NCBI RefSeq assembly: GCF_003047285.1 | Contig: NZ_PZYX01000015.1 | Span: 1-64,000 of the forward strand | Reading direction: 5' to 3' | Source of the DNA: Nocardioides allogilvus | GTDB taxonomy: Bacteria > Actinomycetota > Actinomycetes > Propionibacteriales > Nocardioidaceae | Length of the DNA stretch: 64,000 nt | In this document: piece after piece, positions 42,626 to 51,155 of the stretch | Position numbering within the stretch: position 1 is the first letter of the stretch | Layout: each line of letters starts with the position of its first letter | Made by a program: the position numbers and the translations under genes | The notes under the pieces: model-generated | Database searches by the model: none | What the model saw: only the letters and a program-made list of their open reading frames with translations | Told to the model about the DNA's origin: nothing

Positions 42626-44128
42626 GTGACCACGTTCCGTGAACTCGGGGTGCTCCCCGAGATCTGCGACGCCCTTGAGCGCGCCGGCATCACCACCCCC
42701 TTCGCCATCCAGGAGATGACCCTCTCGGTCGCCCTGATGGGCACCGACCTGATCGGCCAGGCCCGCACGGGCACCGGCAAGACGCTCGCCTTCGGCATCC
42801 CGGTGCTGCAGCGCAGCGTCACCAAGGACGACCCGGCCTACGCCGACCTGCCGCAGGGCAAGCCGCAGGCCCTGATCGTCGCCCCGACCCGCGAGCTCGC
42901 GATCCAGGTCTCCAGCGACCTCGCGATCGCCAGCAAGGACCTCGGCCTGCGCGTCCTTACCGTCTACGGCGGCGTGGGCTACGACACCCAGCTCGACACC
43001 CTCGAGTCGGGCGTCGACGTCGTCGTCGGCACGCCCGGTCGCCTGATCGACCTGGCCAACCGCAAGGCCCTCGACCTCTCCCACGTCCACGCCCTCGTGC
43101 TGGACGAGGCCGACGAGATGCTCGACCTCGGCTTCCTGCCCGACGTGGAGCGCCTGCTCAGCCTCACCCCCGAGACCCGGCAGACGATGCTGTTCTCGGC
43201 CACCATGCCGGCCGCGATCGTGGCGCTGGCGCGCACCCACATGCGCCACCCGATGAACATCCGCGCCGAGTCCTCCTACGAGAACTCGACCGTGCCCGCG
43301 ACGGCGCAGTTCATCTACCTCGCCCACGACCTCGACAAGCCGGAGATCATCGGCCGGGTGCTGCAGGCCGACGACGCGGAGAAGATGATCGTCTTCACCC
43401 GCACCAAGCGCCAGGCCCAGCGCATCGCCGACGACCTGGCAGAGCGTGGCTTCGCCTCCGCTCCCCTGCACGGTGACATGGCGCAGATCGCCCGCGAGAA
43501 GGCGCTCGCCAAGTTCCGTGAGGACAAGCTCAAGGTGCTGGTGTGCACCGACGTCGCCGCCCGCGGCATCGACGTCCGCGGCGTGTCCCACGTCGTCAAC
43601 TACACCTGCCCCGAGGACGACAAGACCTACGTCCACCGCATCGGCCGCACGGGCCGCGCCGGCGCGTCCGGCACCGCGATCACGCTGGTCGACTGGCCGG
43701 ACATCGCGCGCTGGAAGATGATCAACAAGACGCTCGACCTGCCGTTCCCGGACCCGACGGAGACCTACTCCACCTCGGAGCACCTCTTCCACGACCAGGG
43801 CATCCCGGCGGGCACCAAGGGCCGCATCGTCGACGCCGCCCCGGTCGAGCGCAAGCCGCGCGAGGACCGGTCCGGTGACCGGGGTCGCCGCGACGACAAG
43901 GGCTCCGAGCGTCCCGCCCGCAACCGCGAGCGCAACCGCAGCCGCACCCGCAGTGGTGCTCCCGCGGCCAAGGACGGTGCCGCCACGACCCAGGGCGCCG
44001 CGACCCAGGCACCCGCGACCGAGCCCGCCGCGACCGGGGACCAGCCGGTCGTCGCCCGCACCAACCGTCGCCGCCGCACCCGCTCCGGGGGTGGCTCCGC
44101 CTCGGCGGCCACGACCAGCGAAGCCTGA
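42626..44128 (+). CDS. DEAD-box ATP-dependent RNA helicase
   Basis: A 500-residue helicase. The Q motif (FAIQEMTLSVAL) and Walker A ARTGTGKTLAF are followed by PTRELA, GTPGRL, DEAD in VLDEADEMLDL, SAT, ARGIDV and HRIGRTGRAG. The C-terminal 120 residues are Arg-rich and Ala/Thr-rich, a probable RNA-binding tail. It matches RhlE-like Rv3211. GTG 42626 is used; no good ribosome-binding site is visible, and translation may be poorly initiated or leaderless. Confidence 0.94.
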   Translation: MTTFRELGVLPEICDALERAGITTPFAIQEMTLSVALMGTDLIGQARTGTGKTLAFGIPVLQRSVTKDDPAYADLPQGKPQALIVAPTRELAIQVSSDLAIASKDLGLRVLTVYGGVGYDTQLDTLESGVDVVVGTPGRLIDLANRKALDLSHVHALVLDEADEMLDLGFLPDVERLLSLTPETRQTMLFSATMPAAIVALARTHMRHPMNIRAESSYENSTVPATAQFIYLAHDLDKPEIIGRVLQADDAEKMIVFTRTKRQAQRIADDLAERGFASAPLHGDMAQIAREKALAKFREDKLKVLVCTDVAARGIDVRGVSHVVNYTCPEDDKTYVHRIGRTGRAGASGTAITLVDWPDIARWKMINKTLDLPFPDPTETYSTSEHLFHDQGIPAGTKGRIVDAAPVERKPREDRSGDRGRRDDKGSERPARNRERNRSRTRSGAPAAKDGAATTQGAATQAPATEPAATGDQPVVARTNRRRRTRSGGGSASAATTSEA

Positions 44129-44138
44129 GTCAGCCACA

Positions 44139-44247
44139 CGTGCCCTGAGCGGGCACGAAGTCACCCAGTGCAAACGCCGACCGGGCACAAAGTCGAAGAA
44201 CTTTGTGCCCGGTCGGACTGATTTGCTGTGTCTGTGTGCCCGCTCAG
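44139..44247. repeat. Nested inverted repeats between convergent genes
   Basis: The core 17-bp perfect stem CCGACCGGGCACAAAGT / ACTTTGTGCCCGGTCGG has loop CGAAGA. An outer pair CTGAGCGGGCAC (44145-44156) and GTGCCCGCTCAG (44236-44247) flanks it, the right arm including the EEP gene stop. A small CGTGCCC/GGGCACG hairpin and a direct copy of GGGCACGAAGTC also occur. It is a bidirectional terminator at least. Confidence 0.8.
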
Positions 44248-45095
44248 TTGCTCGAGGGCACCCAGGCTCGCGCGGTCAGCGCGGGGTGGTCGCTGATGCC
44301 GTTGTAGTCCTTCTCGAAGTCCGAGAACTCCGCGCCGGAGCCGAGCATCCAGTCGGGCCCGCCGAAGCGCGGGACCGGGCACGGGCGCTTGTCGGTGCCG
44401 CCGTTCATCGAGATCAGCGGGGTCGCGGCCGCGACCTTCTGGCAGAACTCCTCGCGCTCGTTGACGTCACCGATGACGAACACCGGGCGGTCACCGCGCG
44501 AGAGCAGCTTCTTGATCAGCTTGATCTCGGCCGCCGTGGACACGTCTCGCTCGTGCTCCTGCCCACCCGGGGCGTTGTGGATCGCGATGACCCAGAAGCC
44601 ACGGCCGGTCTCGCGGTCGCGCAGGCGGACGTAGGGGATCGGCCGCGACCAGCCGAGGAACGGGCGCATGATGTAGCCCGTCTCGAGCTGCTTGACGGTC
44701 GTGGTGTTCCACGCGATCTGGATGGCCGAACCGCGCGTGCCGAGGCCGCGGCGCGGGAAGAAGTTGTACTTCGGCATCACCGACTGCATCTGGCGCAGCT
44801 GGTCCTTGGCGACCTCCTGGAAGGCGGCCGCGTCAGCGCCCTGGTCCTGCACCCAGCGAGCGGCGCGGGTGGCGCGGTCGATGCCACCACGGGCGATCGA
44901 GCTGCTCAAGATGTTGAAGGTCGTCAGCCGCAGGCCGTAGCCGTTGCGCGGCTTGGCCGGGGCGGCCGGCGCCTCGGTCGTCGTCTCCGTGCTCGTCGGC
45001 TCGGCCCCGGCTACGGGGGTCGCGATGACGGGCGTCAGTGCGAGGCTGACGGTGAGTGCGCAGGCGGCAGCGAAGGCCTTGGGGGTGGGTGCCAT
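44244..45095 (-). CDS. Secreted endonuclease/exonuclease/phosphatase (EEP) family protein
   Basis: A 283-residue exported protein. The signal peptide (MAPTPKAFAAACALTVSLAL) and a Thr/Ala-rich linker precede a full EEP domain with TFNILSSS, FQEV, IHNAPGG, GDVNERE and SDHPAL, the metal and phosphate residues of DNase I/sphingomyelinase-like enzymes. The substrate is DNA or a phospholipid or phosphate ester; sequence does not decide. A related domain occurs in the RCC1 fusion at 59900-61876 (same HNAP, GDxNE and DH motifs). Confidence 0.88.
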   Translation of the reverse strand: MAPTPKAFAAACALTVSLALTPVIATPVAGAEPTSTETTTEAPAAPAKPRNGYGLRLTTFNILSSSIARGGIDRATRAARWVQDQGADAAAFQEVAKDQLRQMQSVMPKYNFFPRRGLGTRGSAIQIAWNTTTVKQLETGYIMRPFLGWSRPIPYVRLRDRETGRGFWVIAIHNAPGGQEHERDVSTAAEIKLIKKLLSRGDRPVFVIGDVNEREEFCQKVAAATPLISMNGGTDKRPCPVPRFGGPDWMLGSGAEFSDFEKDYNGISDHPALTARAWVPSSN

Positions 45096-45155
45096 CCGGA
45101 CACCTTGGCAAGACCCCCCGCGCGTCGCCAAATCGTCGCCGGTGGTACAAGCGGC

Positions 45156-45818
45156 TCAGATCACAACGACGCTGGATCCCTCGGGGGCGAACTTCCACAG
45201 TGCGATGGCGTCGGCCCTGGCCTGCCGGATGCAGCCGTGCGACTGCGGCGTCCCGAGCTGCGCACGGCTCTGGAGGGCGGTGCCGAGCTTGGTCGGGATG
45301 GTGTGGAAGCCGATGGCCGCGTTCTCGCCGTGGGCGAAACGGACGAAGTACTCCATCACCCCGGAGTCGTCGACGCCGACCGCCCAGCGCGAGGTCGAGA
45401 AGACGGAGTAGCGGCCCGGGTCGAGGTTGTCGAGGAGGCTGCCGGAGACGAGATAGGTGCGCCGTACGCTGCCGTCCTTGCGCACCAGCCAGACCCGCTG
45501 GGCCTCCTCGCTGAAGACCACCCGCCGTCCCTGCCCCGAACCGTCCGGCAGTGCCTCGGCGTCGATCTCGGCTCGCGCCTGGGCAGGAGCGCTGGGCCCG
45601 GGCAGCGTCGGCTCAGCGGCGGCAGACGCGGACGGTGCGAGCCCGCTGGGGGACGGCGACGGCTCGATCGCAGCTGCGAGTCCGTCGCCCCGCGCAGCGG
45701 ACGGTGAGGACGCGATGACCCCCACTCCCCCGAGCACGGACAGGCCGGTGACGACCACCGCCGCCATCGCCACCACGATCCGGCCGTAGCGCGGACGAGC
45801 GGACCGGTGACGACTCAT
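45156..45818 (-). CDS. L,D-transpeptidase (YkuD) family protein
   Basis: A 220-residue protein with an N-terminal anchor (VVVAMAAVVVTGLSVLGGVG), a Pro/Ser/Ala-rich linker and a YkuD domain at about 95-220. The catalytic site is seen as GTPQSHGCIRQ, with H, C and R in the SHGCIR consensus. It cross-links or modifies peptidoglycan outside the membrane by an imipenem-sensitive mechanism. It lies in the same direction as the ParA gene, three bases after its stop, so the pair is probably co-transcribed. Confidence 0.92.
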   Translation of the reverse strand: MSRHRSARPRYGRIVVAMAAVVVTGLSVLGGVGVIASSPSAARGDGLAAAIEPSPSPSGLAPSASAAAEPTLPGPSAPAQARAEIDAEALPDGSGQGRRVVFSEEAQRVWLVRKDGSVRRTYLVSGSLLDNLDPGRYSVFSTSRWAVGVDDSGVMEYFVRFAHGENAAIGFHTIPTKLGTALQSRAQLGTPQSHGCIRQARADAIALWKFAPEGSSVVVI

Positions 45819-45821
45819 GGG

Positions 45822-46631
45822 TCAGGCCTTCGATGCCTTCGTGCCCCGCGATGCCTTGGGCCGCTCGGCACGCTTGACGAGGTTGGCGGCCACCTCGCGG
45901 TAGGCCTGGGCGCCCTTGCTGCTGCGGCTGGTCGAGAGGATCGACCGGCCGGCGGCCGGTGCTTCGGCGAACTTGATCGTCTTGGGGATCGGCGGCTCGA
46001 CGACCTCGAGGTCGTAGGTGTCGCTGATCGTCTCCAGGACGGTGCGGGCGTGGTTGGTGCGACCGTCGTAGAGCGTCGGCAGCACTCCCCAGACCTCGAG
46101 CTTGCGGTTGGTGAAGCGGCGCACGTCGTGCACGGTGTCGAGCAGCTGGCCGACCCCGCGGTGCGAGAGCGTCTCGCACTGCAACGGGATCAGGACACCG
46201 TCGGCCGCCGTGAGCGCCGCCACGGTCAGCACGCCCAGGGAGGGCGGGCAGTCGAGCAGCACCCAGTCGTAGTGGACGTCGCCCTCGGCCAAGGCCTCGA
46301 TCGCGGTCTTGATGACGTGTTCGCGGCCGGTGCGGGTGAGCAGGTCGGCCTCGGCCCGGGCGAGCTCGATCGTGGCCGGCAGCAGGTCGACGCCGTCGTC
46401 GGTGGCGATGATGACCTCACTCGGGTCGAGGCCCTTGGTGAGGACGTGGTGGACCGAGACGTCGAGGTCCTCCGGGTCGATGCCGAGCGAGAAGGTCAGG
46501 CAGGCCTGCGGGTCCAGGTCGACGAGCAGCACCGAGTGGCCGAGCTCGACGAGGGCAGCACCGATCGAGGCCACCGAGGTGGTCTTGGCGACGCCGCCCT
46601 TCTGGTTGGCGATCGCGAGTGTCGTGGTCAT
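45822..46631 (-). CDS. ParA-family ATPase (Rv3213c-like)
   Basis: A 269-residue deviant-Walker ATPase. The Walker A ANQKGGVAKTT, LLVDLDPQAC and LLDCPPSLG motifs identify it as ParA/Soj-like. No ParB gene or parS is visible here, so it is not the main chromosome partitioning ATPase. Family relatives position cell-division or polar complexes. Followed by the L,D-transpeptidase gene. ATG 46631 is 61 bases from the divergent SDR gene. Confidence 0.92.
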   Translation of the reverse strand: MTTTLAIANQKGGVAKTTSVASIGAALVELGHSVLLVDLDPQACLTFSLGIDPEDLDVSVHHVLTKGLDPSEVIIATDDGVDLLPATIELARAEADLLTRTGREHVIKTAIEALAEGDVHYDWVLLDCPPSLGVLTVAALTAADGVLIPLQCETLSHRGVGQLLDTVHDVRRFTNRKLEVWGVLPTLYDGRTNHARTVLETISDTYDLEVVEPPIPKTIKFAEAPAAGRSILSTSRSSKGAQAYREVAANLVKRAERPKASRGTKASKA

Positions 46632-46692
46632 CGCGCCCCATCATGCCCGACCCCGGTTGCCCACGTCGTGACGACACCTGTTTGCTGTGCCC

Positions 46693-47445
46693 ATGACTTT
46701 CGCACTCGTCACCGGCGCCACCGCCGGCATCGGCCTGGAATTCGCCCGTCAGCTCGCGGCCCGTGGCCACGGCCTCGTGCTGGTCGCCCGCAACGAGGCC
46801 CGACTCGAGGCCGTGGCTGACGACCTCCGGGCGGCCCACGGGGTCGAGGTCGAGGTGCTGGTCGCTGATCTCGTCGACCCGGCGCAGTGCGCGACGGTGG
46901 AGGCCCGCCTCGCCGACCGCTCCCGGCCGATCGACCTGCTGGTCAACAACGCCGGCTTCGGGCTCAAGCAGCGCTTCCTCGACAACACCGTCGAGCAGGA
47001 GGCGGGCATGCTGGACGTGCTCGTGACCTCGGTGCTGCGGCTCTCGCACGCCGCCCTCGGGCCCATGGCCGAGCGCGGCCGCGGCGGCATCATCAACGTT
47101 TCGTCGGTGGCGGCGTTCCTGCCCCGTGGCACCTACTCGGCGGCCAAGGCCTGGGTGAACAGCTTCAGCGAGTGGGCGCACCACGAGTACAAGCCGCAGG
47201 GCGTGAGCGTCATGGCGCTGTGCCCGGGCTTCACCAAGACCGAGTTCCACGAGCGCATGGAGGTCAAGCGCGGCGACAACTTCATGTGGCTCGACGTCGA
47301 GTTCCTGGTGCGGACCGCGCTGGCCGACTTCGACAAGGGCCGCGCCTTCTCGATCCCCGGCGCGCAGTACAAGACCGTGGTCGCCCTCACCCGCGCCGTA
47401 CCCAGCCGGGTGCTGCAGCGGTTCCAGTCGATGGGTCGCAAGTAG
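46693..47445 (+). CDS. Short-chain dehydrogenase/reductase
   Basis: A 250-residue SDR. It has TGATAGIG (cofactor site), NNAG, the catalytic Ser in SSVAAF and YSAAK (Tyr/Lys). No basic residue cluster is clear enough to decide between NADPH and NADH. The substrate is unknown. No good ribosome-binding site precedes ATG 46693; GTG 46687 is an alternative. It ends four bases from a convergent PHP-domain gene. Confidence 0.9.
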   Translation: MTFALVTGATAGIGLEFARQLAARGHGLVLVARNEARLEAVADDLRAAHGVEVEVLVADLVDPAQCATVEARLADRSRPIDLLVNNAGFGLKQRFLDNTVEQEAGMLDVLVTSVLRLSHAALGPMAERGRGGIINVSSVAAFLPRGTYSAAKAWVNSFSEWAHHEYKPQGVSVMALCPGFTKTEFHERMEVKRGDNFMWLDVEFLVRTALADFDKGRAFSIPGAQYKTVVALTRAVPSRVLQRFQSMGRK

Positions 47446-47448
47446 GGG

Positions 47449-48324
47449 TCAGGCGAGCACGCCCGGCGCCGGACGGCCGCTGGCGCGAGCCGACTCCGCC
47501 GCCAGGTCGAGGAGCCGCGCGTATTCCTCGGGCGCCGTCGTGTTGCAGCCGAGGTCGTGGTCGGTCTTGCCCGTGCCGTGGTGGTCGCTGGAACCTGTGA
47601 CGACGAGGTCGAGGTTGCGGGCGATCGCGCGCAGCGCGTCGCGGGCCGCCGGTGGGTGGTCCTGGTGGTCGACCTCGATGCCGACCAGTCCCGCGTCACG
47701 CAGCTCGGAGAGCCTCGCCTCCGGCAGCACCACTGCGCGGCCACGCCCCCACGGGTGCGCGAGCACGCTGACGCCGCCCGAGGCGGCCACGAGGGAGATC
47801 GCCTCGTGCAGGGGTACGGCGTAGCGGTCGACGTAGGCCGGCCGCCCGGGGTTGAGGAACCGCTCGAAGGCCTCGTCGCGGCTCGCGACCATCCCGGCCG
47901 CGACCATCACGTCCGCCACGTGCGGACGGCCGGTGGCCGCGGCGTCGATCGCGCGGCGGCGTACGTCCTCGGCAGTCACGTCGAAGCCGAGGGCCTGCAG
48001 CCTGGCGCAGATCCCGGGCACCCGGGAGTTGCGGCCGTCGAGGATCTTGTCGAGGGCGGTCGCGAGCGGCGGGTAGGTCGGGTCGGGGAGATAGCCGAGC
48101 AGGTGGACGCTCGCGTGTCCCAGGGCCGTGCTGATCTCCATGCCGCGGACCAGGGTGATGCCGACCTCGGCCGCGGCCGCCGCGGCCTCCGACCAGCCTT
48201 CGGCGGTGTCGTGGTCGGTCAGGGCGACGACGTCGAGTCCCGACGCGGCCGCGTGGCGCACGAGGGTGGTCGGATCATCCGTCCCGTCGCTGACCGACGA
48301 GTGGGTGTGGAGGTCGATGCGCAC
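47449..48324 (-). CDS. PHP-domain phosphatase (YciV/RNase AM-like)
   Basis: A 291-residue protein with HTHSSVSDG, LTDHDTAEGW, GMEIST, HPWGRG and SSDHHG, the complete PHP metal-ligand set. It resembles YciV-type 3',5'-nucleoside-bisphosphate phosphatases, which act on pAp and short RNAs. pAp is also the by-product of PAPS-dependent sulfotransferases, and four such genes lie downstream. That is inference only. It starts at GTG 48324. Confidence 0.9.
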   Translation of the reverse strand: MRIDLHTHSSVSDGTDDPTTLVRHAAASGLDVVALTDHDTAEGWSEAAAAAAEVGITLVRGMEISTALGHASVHLLGYLPDPTYPPLATALDKILDGRNSRVPGICARLQALGFDVTAEDVRRRAIDAAATGRPHVADVMVAAGMVASRDEAFERFLNPGRPAYVDRYAVPLHEAISLVAASGGVSVLAHPWGRGRAVVLPEARLSELRDAGLVGIEVDHQDHPPAARDALRAIARNLDLVVTGSSDHHGTGKTDHDLGCNTTAPEEYARLLDLAAESARASGRPAPGVLA

Positions 48325-48372
48325 CCTCGAAGGCTAACGGGGTCGGAGCGTGTGAGGGGCTTCGGCGAGGCC

Positions 48373-49002
48373 TCACCAGGCCGGCGGCGGGCCGCCGAAC
48401 GGCATCTCGATCAGCGGGGCGCCCACCTCCGCCACGTCCCGCAGGATCCACTCGTCGCGCATCAGCAGCATCGCCGAGGCCGGTCGCAGCACCAGCCACA
48501 GCCAGCGCCCGGCCGCCTCCCCCACCATGACGTAGCGGTCGAACTCCTCGTCCGCGTCGCTCGTGGAGACCGCCCACAGCGACACCGGCCCGTGCCCGAG
48601 CCGCACCTTCACCACGGGCGGTCCCTCGCCGATGTCGCGAGGGTCGGGACTGGCCAGGCGCGCTGCGCGGGCCCCGAGGCCGGTGCCCGGCTCCTCCGAC
48701 ACCACGAGCACGTCCACGGGCCCGTCCAGCACGCTCGTCCCCGACACGCAGCTCATCGTCGCGCGCGGCACGGAACCCTCCTGCACGACGACCCCGAAGT
48801 CGGTCACCCGCCACCCCGGCCCCATCGGCCAGGGCAGGTAGGTCGGGAAGCCCGCCGCCGCGCCGAGGTGTCGCACGAAGGCGTCGTACGTCGACTCCTG
48901 CGGGCGCCACAGGGGCGGCGTGGGGCCGTGCTCCGGACACGCCCACGACGCGTCGGTCTCCGTCAGCGGGAGGCCGCACCGCGGGCAGCCGGGGCGAAGC
49001 AT
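48373..49002 (-). CDS. DUF6758 family zinc-ribbon protein
   Basis: A 209-residue protein with an N-terminal CPRCG and later ACPEHG zinc-binding pattern, then the WPMGPGW and EEPGTGLGARAARLA segments of the actinobacterial DUF6758 family. It is soluble with no signal peptide. Function is unknown. It is followed by the PHP gene on the same strand and preceded by the phosphatase gene. Confidence 0.85.
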   Translation of the reverse strand: MLRPGCPRCGLPLTETDASWACPEHGPTPPLWRPQESTYDAFVRHLGAAAGFPTYLPWPMGPGWRVTDFGVVVQEGSVPRATMSCVSGTSVLDGPVDVLVVSEEPGTGLGARAARLASPDPRDIGEGPPVVKVRLGHGPVSLWAVSTSDADEEFDRYVMVGEAAGRWLWLVLRPASAMLLMRDEWILRDVAEVGAPLIEMPFGGPPPAW

Positions 49003-49033
49003 GGGACCACGGTGGTCCGAGCCGCCGGAGCCG

Positions 49034-49612
49034 TCAAGAGTTCCAGCGCAGCAGCACCGGCGTCTCGCGCTCCCAGCCGAGCACCGACAGGGTCGAGGTG
49101 TCGAGGCGGAAGTGCTTGCCGTCGGTCACCGGCTGCTCGAGCCAGCGGGCCGTGAGCGCACGCAGCGCGTGCCCGTGGCCGAAGACGAGGGTGCGGCCCG
49201 CGCAGGCTCGCGCCCGTGCCACCACGCGGTCGAGACGGGCGCCGACCTGCTCGGCCGTCTCCCCGCCGGGCGTGGGGTGTGACCACACCGTCCAGCCGGG
49301 CACCGTCTCGCGGATCACTGCCGTGGAGACGCCCTCGTAGTCGCCGTACGCCCATTCGACGAGGTCGCCGTCGACCTCGGCGTCCGCAAAGCCCACGAGC
49401 TCGGCGGTGACCCGCGCACGCTGGCGGGGACTGGTGAGGACCTGGGTGAACTCGGTGCCGGCGAGGCGCGCTGCCAGCCCGCGCGCGACCTCGACGCCGT
49501 GGTCGGTCAGCGGGAGGTCGGTGACCGAGGTGTGGCGCCCGTCGCGGCTCCACTCGGTCTCCCCGTGTCGGACGAGCCAGAGCTCACTGGCCAGGGACGC
49601 GTCTGCGGACAT
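49034..49612 (-). CDS. Histidine phosphatase family protein
   Basis: A 192-residue phosphoglycerate-mutase-like phosphatase with RHGETEWS, R in SPRQRARVTAEL, E in DLVEWAYGDYEG and FGHGHALRALTARWL. These are the catalytic His/Arg/Glu/His residues. The substrate is unknown; the M. tuberculosis counterpart in this order is Rv3214, a phosphatase rather than a mutase. It starts at ATG 49612. Confidence 0.92.
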   Translation of the reverse strand: MSADASLASELWLVRHGETEWSRDGRHTSVTDLPLTDHGVEVARGLAARLAGTEFTQVLTSPRQRARVTAELVGFADAEVDGDLVEWAYGDYEGVSTAVIRETVPGWTVWSHPTPGGETAEQVGARLDRVVARARACAGRTLVFGHGHALRALTARWLEQPVTDGKHFRLDTSTLSVLGWERETPVLLRWNS

Positions 49613-49663
49613 GGCTGCGAGTTTCGCACGTCGCGAGGTCGGACAGGTCGTCCGCCGAGTCGC

Positions 49664-50713
49664 TCAGGCCGGGACGAGGACCCAGTAGTCGAGGTCGAGC
49701 AGCACGCCGTCGGCGTACTTGCCGTCCTCGCCGCGCAGCGTCATCGACTCGTCACGACCCTTGGTGGCGACGAGGCGCAGGCGCATCGCACCGACGCCGG
49801 GGGCAGCGGTCTCGGCCTTGTCGAGCACCTCGGACCAGGCATAGACGGTGTCGCCCGCGAAGGCCGGGGAGGTGTGCGCGCCGGCGTTGATCGCGGCGAT
49901 CAGCTGGGCATTGGCCAGGCCGTTGAAGGACAGCGCGCGGGCCATGGAGATGACGTGGCCGCCGTAGATCAGCCGGTTGCCGTCGGGGCGGGCCTCGGCG
50001 TTGAAGTGCACCTTCGCGGTGTTCTGCCACAGGCGCGTCGCGAGCATGTGCTCGGGATCGGTCAGCGTGACACCGTCGACGTGGTCGATCTTCTCGCCGA
50101 CCTCGTAGTCACCGAGTCGGTGCTGCTCCCCCGCGGCCGCCTGGTCGTAGGCCGTGAAGTCGAGGCCGGCCGGGATCTTCAGGTCCTGCGCCTCGAGCGC
50201 GTCCTTGAGGTCGGGCACGACCGTCTCGGGCGTGGGTGCGTCGGTGTCGCGCTTGTGGACCATCACCCAGCGGCACCAGTCGATCGCGACCTCGCCGCGC
50301 TGGTTGGTCGCGGTGGAGCGGACGTAGACGACGCCCGTCTTGCCGTTGGAGTTCTGCTTGAGGCCGATGACCTCGCTGCTGGTGCGCAGCGTGTCGCCCG
50401 GCGCTACCGGCTGGTGGAAGCGGCACTCGGCGTAGCCGAGGTTGGCGACGGCGTTGAGGGAGACGTCGGGGACGGTCTTGCCGAACGCGACGTGGAAGCC
50501 GATGAGCTCCTCGACCGGGTGCTGCGCCAGGCCGACGCTCCTGGCGAACTCCGCGCTGCTCGGCAGGGCGAACCGGGTCGGGTAGAGCGCCTGGTAGAGC
50601 GCTCGGTCGCCCTCGGTGATCGTGCGCGGCGTCGCGTGCTCGATCACCTGCCCGACGGTGAAGTCCTCGAAGAAGTTGCCCGCGTTCGTCTTGCCTGCGC
50701 TCGTCCCACTCAT
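49664..50713 (-). CDS. MaoC-family dehydratase (double hot-dog)
   Basis: A 349-residue protein with two hot-dog domains. The first (about 10-165) includes FFEDFTVGQVIEHATPRTI, and the second (about 195-345) includes LWQNTAKVHFN and IYGGHVISMARALSFNGLANA. It resembles (R)-specific enoyl-CoA hydratases and mesaconyl-CoA hydratase-like enzymes. The substrate is a CoA thioester that is not further defined. ATG 50713. The acyl-CoA dehydrogenase at 53764-54963 is a possible metabolic partner. Confidence 0.88.
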   Translation of the reverse strand: MSGTSAGKTNAGNFFEDFTVGQVIEHATPRTITEGDRALYQALYPTRFALPSSAEFARSVGLAQHPVEELIGFHVAFGKTVPDVSLNAVANLGYAECRFHQPVAPGDTLRTSSEVIGLKQNSNGKTGVVYVRSTATNQRGEVAIDWCRWVMVHKRDTDAPTPETVVPDLKDALEAQDLKIPAGLDFTAYDQAAAGEQHRLGDYEVGEKIDHVDGVTLTDPEHMLATRLWQNTAKVHFNAEARPDGNRLIYGGHVISMARALSFNGLANAQLIAAINAGAHTSPAFAGDTVYAWSEVLDKAETAAPGVGAMRLRLVATKGRDESMTLRGEDGKYADGVLLDLDYWVLVPA

Positions 50714-50728
50714 GGGGCATATCGTGCC

Positions 50729-50756
50729 GCACCCGCGCCCGGATGGGCGCGGGTGC
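50729..50756. terminator. Hairpin terminator after DUF5302 gene
   Basis: Perfect 12-bp arms GCACCCGCGCCC (50729-50740) and GGGCGCGGGTGC (50745-50756) with loop GGAT, 25 bases after the DUF5302 stop. It separates that gene from maoC on the same strand. Confidence 0.75.
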
Positions 50757-50781
50757 TCACGTGGCTCTTCTCACGGCCGGC

Positions 50782-50955
50782 TCAGCTGCCGCCGCCACCG
50801 GCCTTGCGGCGGTGCATCTTCGGCGCCGCGCCACCTTCCACCTCGGCACCGTGGGCCTTCTCCGGAACGGGGCCGTCCTGGTGGACGCCCTTCTCCTTGT
50901 TGTTCTTCTTGTCCAGGGCCTCGCGCATCTTGGCCTTGAGGTCATCGTTCGACAT
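50782..50955 (-). CDS. DUF5302 family small protein
   Basis: A 57-residue protein starting MSNDDLKAKMREALDKKNNK and ending MHRRKAGGGGS. The Lys/Arg-rich, Gly-ended sequence is characteristic of the actinobacterial DUF5302 family, of unknown function. GGAGGAGGA lies just upstream of ATG 50955. It is probably unstructured and may bind nucleic acid or ribosomes. Bounded downstream by a hairpin terminator. Confidence 0.85.
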   Translation of the reverse strand: MSNDDLKAKMREALDKKNNKEKGVHQDGPVPEKAHGAEVEGGAAPKMHRRKAGGGGS

Positions 50956-51118
50956 TCGTCCTCCTCCTGGGTCAGGTGCCCACCCTGCCAGCAGGGCCGC
51001 CCCTCGGTCGAGGGGGTTCTCCTGCGGGAGCCCTCCCGGCCGCCTCGGGTCGAGCGCGACCTATGCGGTGATGGTGACGCTGGTGCGGTGGCAGGACACC
51101 GCAGGAGCGACACCAGCA

Positions 51119-51150
51119 CCGCACTGCGGTGGTGTGCCGCCGCAGTGCGG
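51119..51150. terminator. Hairpin at the end of the sulfotransferase cluster
   Basis: Arms CCGCACTGCGG (51119-51129) and CCGCAGTGCGG (51140-51150) are perfectly complementary over 11 bases with a 10-base loop, just downstream of the methyltransferase stop at 51156 on the minus strand. It marks the likely end of the cluster transcript. Confidence 0.65.
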
Positions 51151-51155
51151 CCGGC

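Noticed and set aside
45822..46631. Chromosome partition locus (parAB)
   Set aside because: The ParA-like gene has no ParB neighbour or visible parS sites; it matches the isolated Rv3213c type.
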